In this document: positions 5,956 to 9,312 of the stretch, piece by piece | Layout: every line of letters begins with the position of its first letter | Position numbering within the stretch: the stretch's first letter is position 1 | Source of the DNA: Candidatus Latescibacterota bacterium | Lineage (GTDB): Bacteria; Latescibacterota; MVCY01 | DNA: 9,312 nt | Assembly (NCBI GenBank): GCA_030669445.1 | Contig: DAOVDP010000036.1 | Span: forward strand, 1-9,312 | Direction: 5' to 3' | Notes under the pieces: generated by a model | What the model saw: only the letters and a program-made list of their open reading frames with translations | What the model was told of the DNA's origin: nothing | Databases searched by the model: none | Translations under genes and position numbers: made by a program

Positions 5956-7533
5956 TCACACTCTCGCCTTCATAAACAGCGCAAATGCTCCTATAAAGAA
6001 GACCCCATTCAGCAGGATCAATATCGCCAGATCAGGCAGGGACTTCCTTATGCTCGTGGCGATTCCTTCACCCTTAAATTCAAATCGAGGCAAGTAGCTT
6101 AAGTCCAGAGGCTCGTCTTGATCCCAGGTACGCTGTTTGCCCTCCTTAGCTAATTCCTTCTGCCTTTCTTTCCACGCCTCCGCCGGGAGAAGCTCTGACT
6201 CTTTCAGTCGGGTGAAGAACGCAATCGAAGAGAAGGCTTTCTTGCTCTTCATATAGGCAATCAACACATCCCGATAGACCCACGTACGATCTATGAAGCG
6301 CAGATACCTTTCTACATCCGTTCGAGCAAGACTGGAGGCGGCCTCATAGTATAGCCAGGCTGGCGACAGACGGGAGATATCCCTGGCTATCTTGGCTTGT
6401 CTCTCCAGATCGCCGTAATATCCACGATACAGCTTGAGCATCTCATCGGCATACTGGATGCGCAGGGGCTCGCAGAACCGAGTGCCCTTCAGGTACCAGT
6501 CCAGGATTACCTCCCTCGAACCATCCAGCACGCGCATTGCTAAGGGAAGATCTCCTGAGTATATCTCTGCATCCGTCATAAGATTCCAGGGATTCGTGCC
6601 GAGGGGACGCCCAATCTTCCTCGTATATTCCCAAAGCTTTCGCCCAAGTTCCCCGACATAGTGCGCCTTCTGAGCATCTATCTTCTCCCTGGCCTCGACA
6701 GGGTGGAGGCGCCTGGCCACATAGGGCCCTGCATTGGGAAGCAGGATAACAAGTCCTACCCAGATGAAGAGCAGGACGATCAGCGAGGTCGAGGAGGTCG
6801 AGGTCCTGCTGGAGACCAGCATCCCCAAAGTGAAGAAGACCGAGATATAAATCAAGGAGCACAGGAAGATCAGGGCCAAACGGCCCCAATCGGAGACCTG
6901 CAGATCCACCGACGGCGAGAGCTCCACGACCACCAATCCCGACAGCAGTCCCGCTAAGAAAGGAATAGAGAGGCAGGTCATCCCCCCTACGTACTTACCC
7001 AAAAGAACCTTGCCTCTCGAAACAGGATTGGACAACATCAAAGCCGCTGTGCCCTTCTCCCTCTCGCCGGAGATCGTGTCATACGCAAAGAGCAACGCAA
7101 GGAGGCTTAAGACCACCTGAATGACGAGGGCTATATCGAGGGAGGGGAAGACCAGTAGAAGGGGATTGTTCCTGCCGTATCCCATTACGATTACGCCAGG
7201 CATGATCTGAGACCCCGCCATAAGATCGGGCACATCCCCGTGGGATACCGTTACCGTATTGCCTATCTGTCTGTCAAACCCCAAGCAGAAGATGCTCAAC
7301 GGCTCCGGGGCCCTGTCCACCGTTACCTTGAGCCGGGAATACACTTTCACATTTCTCAACTCTTCCCTGTGCGCTGAGACTGCCTCGTTATAATGGCTCA
7401 GCCTTTGCTCATAATCTCTGGTCAGGACATAGGCACTGGATATGGTGAGCACCTGGCAGAGAACAAAACCGACAAAGAAACGGAAAGAGATGATATGGGA
7501 AAGGAACTCCCGTTTTGCAATTGTCCAGGTCAT
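5956..7533 (-). CDS. ABC-2 type transporter permease, long subtype (525 aa)
   Basis: First gene of the visible minus-strand cluster. Start ATG at 7533 follows AATAAGGAGGTTACT, a strong ribosome binding site. It parallels the 520-aa paralog along its length: MTWTIAKREFLSHIISFRFF, TM1 about 18-37, a loop with VYSRLKVTVDRAPEPLSI (64-81) matching VYSALHPQVDKRPPVLSI in the paralog, TM2 about 133-150, and the cytoplasmic motif DTISGEREKGTAALMLSNP (152-170). That motif departs from the usual GTLRL. LLGKY, TM3 about 183-203, TM4 about 217-241, TM5 about 247-266 ending LLPNA, a large loop (about 267-498) and TM6 about 501-520 follow. No ATPase lies upstream in the window, so it presumably uses the one at 2927-3646. 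No clear promoter was found; upstream DNA holds inverted repeats and repeat copy B. Confidence 0.92.
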   Translation of the reverse strand: MTWTIAKREFLSHIISFRFFVGFVLCQVLTISSAYVLTRDYEQRLSHYNEAVSAHREELRNVKVYSRLKVTVDRAPEPLSIFCLGFDRQIGNTVTVSHGDVPDLMAGSQIMPGVIVMGYGRNNPLLLVFPSLDIALVIQVVLSLLALLFAYDTISGEREKGTAALMLSNPVSRGKVLLGKYVGGMTCLSIPFLAGLLSGLVVVELSPSVDLQVSDWGRLALIFLCSLIYISVFFTLGMLVSSRTSTSSTSLIVLLFIWVGLVILLPNAGPYVARRLHPVEAREKIDAQKAHYVGELGRKLWEYTRKIGRPLGTNPWNLMTDAEIYSGDLPLAMRVLDGSREVILDWYLKGTRFCEPLRIQYADEMLKLYRGYYGDLERQAKIARDISRLSPAWLYYEAASSLARTDVERYLRFIDRTWVYRDVLIAYMKSKKAFSSIAFFTRLKESELLPAEAWKERQKELAKEGKQRTWDQDEPLDLSYLPRFEFKGEGIATSIRKSLPDLAILILLNGVFFIGAFALFMKARV

Positions 7534-7558
7534 AGTAACCTCCTTATTATGTCATAAA

Positions 7559-7572
7559 TACAGCCTCCTGTA
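7559..7572 (-). promoter_or_regulatory. Small hairpin with purine-rich loop upstream of 525-aa permease
   Basis: TACAG-CCTC-CTGTA on the plus strand is a perfect 5-bp stem with a 4-base loop. In the transcript the loop and 3' side contain AGGAGG, a second Shine-Dalgarno-like sequence about 25 bases before the start codon. It could be a decoy or standby ribosome site. The short stem makes chance likely. Confidence 0.25.
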
Positions 7573-7575
7573 GTC

Positions 7576-7640
7576 GGGGGAGAGGAAGCCGTCAACTCTT
7601 GAACCCTGAAAGGAGTGTGCAAGATGATCTCCTCTCCCCC
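7576..7640 (-). promoter_or_regulatory. Perfect 11-bp inverted repeat, possible structured leader
   Basis: GGGGGAGAGGA (7576-7586) and TCCTCTCCCCC (7630-7640) are exact reverse complements around a 43-base spacer. Inside it a second pair, TCTTG (7597-7601) and CAAGA (7620-7624), can extend the fold, and a CCT/AGG mini-stem can close it. It sits 43 bases upstream of the 525-aa permease start, so it would be in the 5' leader if transcription begins further right. There is no T-run on either strand to suggest a simple terminator. It does not match a riboswitch class I recognise. Confidence 0.45.
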
Positions 7641-7650
7641 AACATATTCA

Positions 7651-7793
7651 ACGCTGAAGCCCAGAATGCCGCAGAATCGCTGAAAACCGACCACCCACCC
7701 CTTTTCAGTGGATTAGCACCTCCTCCGGCGCTTCAGCGACTTCGTTCAGTATTTCTGTGGTCTTCTTCAGCGTCTCAGTGGTTCTGTGGTTTG
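7651..7793. repeat. Dispersed intergenic repeat, copy B (GCTGAA/CAGAA units)
   Basis: Second copy of the element at 2792-2923, in the same orientation and again upstream of a long-subtype permease. The first 34 bases match copy A at 32 positions, and the middle and the right half are recognisably related. The arm pair CGCTGAAGC (7652-7660) with GCTTCAGCG (7730-7738) is preserved with a 69-base spacer, against 67 in copy A. The right part has extra TTCTGTGGT/CAGTGGTTCTGTGG units. The open frame crossing it has no coding character. Confidence 0.8.
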
Positions 7794-7979
7794 TAACAAA
7801 GGTCTTTAGGTCTCCATTATTATGGAAACCTGAAGGTTTCCGCTACGCAATGTTCTGTCCCCACTGGGTCAGGGCTTCCCACCTTGGTCCAGTGTGACTC
7901 TGGCCGAGTCGAAAATTCAACTCCCCTCCAAATAGGTTTAAAAATACCTGAAAATCTCTTGCCTTTTGGGGTAAATGTT
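7794..7979. other. Non-coding spacer with several small inverted repeats
   Basis: Separates repeat copy B from the insertion sequence. It contains the perfect hairpin GGAAACC-TGAA-GGTTTCC (7824-7841), CACTGG (7862-7867) facing CCAGTG (7889-7894), and GACTC-TGGCC-GAGTC (7896-7910). No hairpin is followed by a T-run, so none is a classical intrinsic terminator. No tRNA or other known RNA was recognised, and the minus-strand open frame from 8049 to 7843 runs across the insertion sequence end and is not credible. Together with 7534-7650 and copy B this makes 446 bases without a gene. Confidence 0.5.
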
Positions 7980-7993
7980 CAGTAGTGTCCCAA
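7980..7993 (+). repeat. Left terminal inverted repeat of the IS
   Basis: CAGTAGTGTCCCAA, exact reverse complement of the last 14 bases of the window. The match breaks at the next inner base (C versus T), which defines the repeat length. Confidence 0.92.
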
Positions 7994-8129
7994 CGTCTCA
8001 GGAAAAATTGTTTATAATACACAAAAATTAGTAAACTTACGACGAACAAATTAAGGGATCGATTTGAAATAGATTTTTATTATATTATCACCATTCCCTA
8101 ATCAAACCAACAAAAGAAGGAGTGGTGAT

Positions 8130-9296
8130 ATGAATACTGGAAAAACGGTTTTTTCTCAACTCATGGATTATTTGCCCCTCAAAGCTTTTGCATGTTCTGT
8201 TCAAAAATACACAGGGAATCATAAGGTAAAAACATTTTCTTGTTTAGATCAATTTTATACCATGGCCTTTGCACAACTAACATTCCGTGAGAGTCTCAGA
8301 GATATTGAAGCCTGTCTTCACTCTCAGAGGAACAAGTTATACCACATGGGCTTTCGCAGCACAGTAGCCAGGAACACGCTTTCGAACGCCAATGAGAAAC
8401 GGGACTGGCGCATATATGCTGAATTTGCTCAAATTCTTATCCATCATGCTCGTAGACTCTACCACGATGAAGATTTTGGCATTGAATTGGACAACACGGT
8501 TTATGCACTTGATTCCACCACCATCGATCTATGCCTATCCTTATTTCCATGGGCCGTATTTCGTAAAAGAAAGGCTGCTATTAAATTACATACTCTATTA
8601 GACTTACGAGGCAATATCCCTATCTTCATCCAGATCACCGATGGCAAATACCACGATGTAAATATCCTTGACGTCCTTATTCCTGAACCCGGTTCCATCT
8701 ATCTATTCGACCGCGCTTACATTGATTTCGCTCGCCTTTACACCCTCCATTTATATGGTGCATTTTTTGTCACTCGAGCCAAGTCAAATATGGCTTTTAG
8801 AAGATTATATTCTCGCGCGGTAGATAAATCCCTTGGCCTCAAATGCGACCAGACAATTGTCCTTTCCAATTATTATCAATCTAAATATTTCTCCGATAAG
8901 CTCCGTCGTATTAAATACTATGATGCCGATGTTCAACGATCCTTCGTATTTTTGTCAAACATCTTTACCCTTCCAGCTTTAACCGTAGCAAATCTCTATA
9001 AATATCGTTGGCGAATAGAGCTATTTTTCAAGTGGATAAAACAAAATCTTCGCATCAAAGCCTTTTATGGTACCTCTGAAAATGCTGTCAAAACTCAAAT
9101 TTGGATCGCCGTAACTGTCTATGTCTTAGTTGCAATCATTAAAAAGCGACTCAATCTTGATATTTCTCTCCACACTTTTTTACAAATTTTAAGCGTCAAT
9201 ATGTTTGAAAAAGTTCCTATTTTACAGTTAGTTAAGGATAGTGAATACAAAAAATCAGCTGCCCATATTCCTAATCAACTGAATTTATTCGATTAA
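8130..9296 (+). CDS. IS4-family transposase, ISPepr1-like (388 aa)
   Basis: DDE transposase that moves the surrounding insertion sequence by acting on its 14-bp ends. The N-terminal part (about 4-77, MDYLPLKAFACSVQKYTG onward) resembles the DUF4372 domain typical of ISPepr1-like elements. The catalytic core has the three acidic residues in normal context: D128 in ALDSTTIDL, D194 in LFDRAY, and E297. The YREK signature is complete: Y290, R293, E297 and K304 with the expected Y-2-R-3-E-6-K spacing. Start ATG at 8130 has AAGGAG seven bases upstream. The gene is full length without stops or frameshifts, and its TAA ends two bases before the right terminal repeat. It uses many A/T-ending codons, unlike the neighbouring ABC genes. 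It is probably active or recently active. Confidence 0.96.
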   Translation: MNTGKTVFSQLMDYLPLKAFACSVQKYTGNHKVKTFSCLDQFYTMAFAQLTFRESLRDIEACLHSQRNKLYHMGFRSTVARNTLSNANEKRDWRIYAEFAQILIHHARRLYHDEDFGIELDNTVYALDSTTIDLCLSLFPWAVFRKRKAAIKLHTLLDLRGNIPIFIQITDGKYHDVNILDVLIPEPGSIYLFDRAYIDFARLYTLHLYGAFFVTRAKSNMAFRRLYSRAVDKSLGLKCDQTIVLSNYYQSKYFSDKLRRIKYYDADVQRSFVFLSNIFTLPALTVANLYKYRWRIELFFKWIKQNLRIKAFYGTSENAVKTQIWIAVTVYVLVAIIKKRLNLDISLHTFLQILSVNMFEKVPILQLVKDSEYKKSAAHIPNQLNLFD

Positions 9297-9298
9297 TA

Positions 9299-9312
9299 TT
9301 GGGACACTACTG
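9299..9312 (-). repeat. Right terminal inverted repeat of the IS
   Basis: TTGGGACACTACTG, exact reverse complement of the left terminal repeat. It starts two bases after the transposase stop codon and ends at the final base of the window. Confidence 0.92.

Larger units (their letters stand above)
7980..9312 (+). mobile_element. Complete IS4-family insertion sequence, ISPepr1-like
   Basis: A 1333-bp element bounded by perfect 14-bp terminal inverted repeats and carrying one intact transposase gene. It is clearly more AT-rich than the ABC genes, consistent with recent arrival. The left non-coding part (7994-8129) is AT-rich and ends in the transposase ribosome binding site. Family assignment rests on the DUF4372-like N-terminus and YREK motif of the transposase. 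The target-site duplication cannot be checked because the right terminus is the last base of the window. Confidence 0.9.

Noticed and set aside
7534..7650. Sigma-70 promoter for the transporter cluster
   Set aside because: A minus-strand TTGACG is present near 7590, but no acceptable -10 hexamer lies at 16-18 bases; the best at that distance is TACAGG.
7599..7796. 65-residue plus-strand open frame
   Set aside because: It is translated almost wholly from repeat copy B and the inverted repeat before it, with low-complexity content and no ribosome binding site of note.
7843..8049. 68-residue minus-strand open frame
   Set aside because: It crosses the left end of the insertion sequence, so it is a chance fusion of flanking and IS DNA.

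Overview
The window looks like a chromosomal fragment from an uncultivated or poorly characterised bacterium. The basis is strong Shine-Dalgarno sequences, a mixed GC composition with an AT-rich insertion sequence, and intergenic spacers filled with degenerate 'CCGCGGATTACGCGGATT' and 'CGCTGAACCGCAGAA' type repeats. From general knowledge, such repeats are common in metagenome-derived phyla (for example Poribacteria-like, Latescibacteria-like or planctomycete-related genomes). The phylum cannot be fixed from the sequence alone.

Most of the window (1-7533) is a minus-strand ABC-2 type transporter cluster. In transcription order it holds a 525-aa permease (7533-5956), a 453-aa permease (5923-4562), an ABC ATPase (3646-2927), a 520-aa permease (2779-1217) and a further permease (968 to the window start, 322 residues visible). 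The four permeases are paralogs of the NosY/ABC-2 (COG1277-like) type. They fall into two subtypes: 'long' (525 and 520 aa, LLPNA after TM5) and 'short' (453 aa and the partial one, PG[T/S]G after TM5). The layout is therefore long-short / ATPase / long-short, which suggests an ancient duplication of a permease pair served by one ATPase. Each complete permease has about six membrane segments and large loops after TM1 and TM5, predicted to face away from the cytoplasm. The substrate is unknown.

A plus-strand toxin-antitoxin-like pair, DUF433 antitoxin (3775-4104) and DUF5615 PIN-like toxin (4095-4445) with a 10-nt overlap, sits inside the cluster between the 453-aa permease and the ATPase. It has its own recognisable promoter.

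The spacers hold related repeats. Two copies of a 130-145 bp element lie upstream of the two long permeases (2792-2923 and 7651-7793), both keeping the same 9-bp inverted arms at nearly the same spacing. A different repeat lies in the 969-1216 spacer. The 446-bp region between the first permease and the insertion sequence also has a perfect 11-bp inverted repeat that could fold as a leader RNA, and several smaller hairpins.

The right end (7980-9312) is a complete, apparently intact IS4-family (ISPepr1-like) insertion sequence with 14-bp perfect terminal inverted repeats. Its right terminus coincides with the last base of the window.
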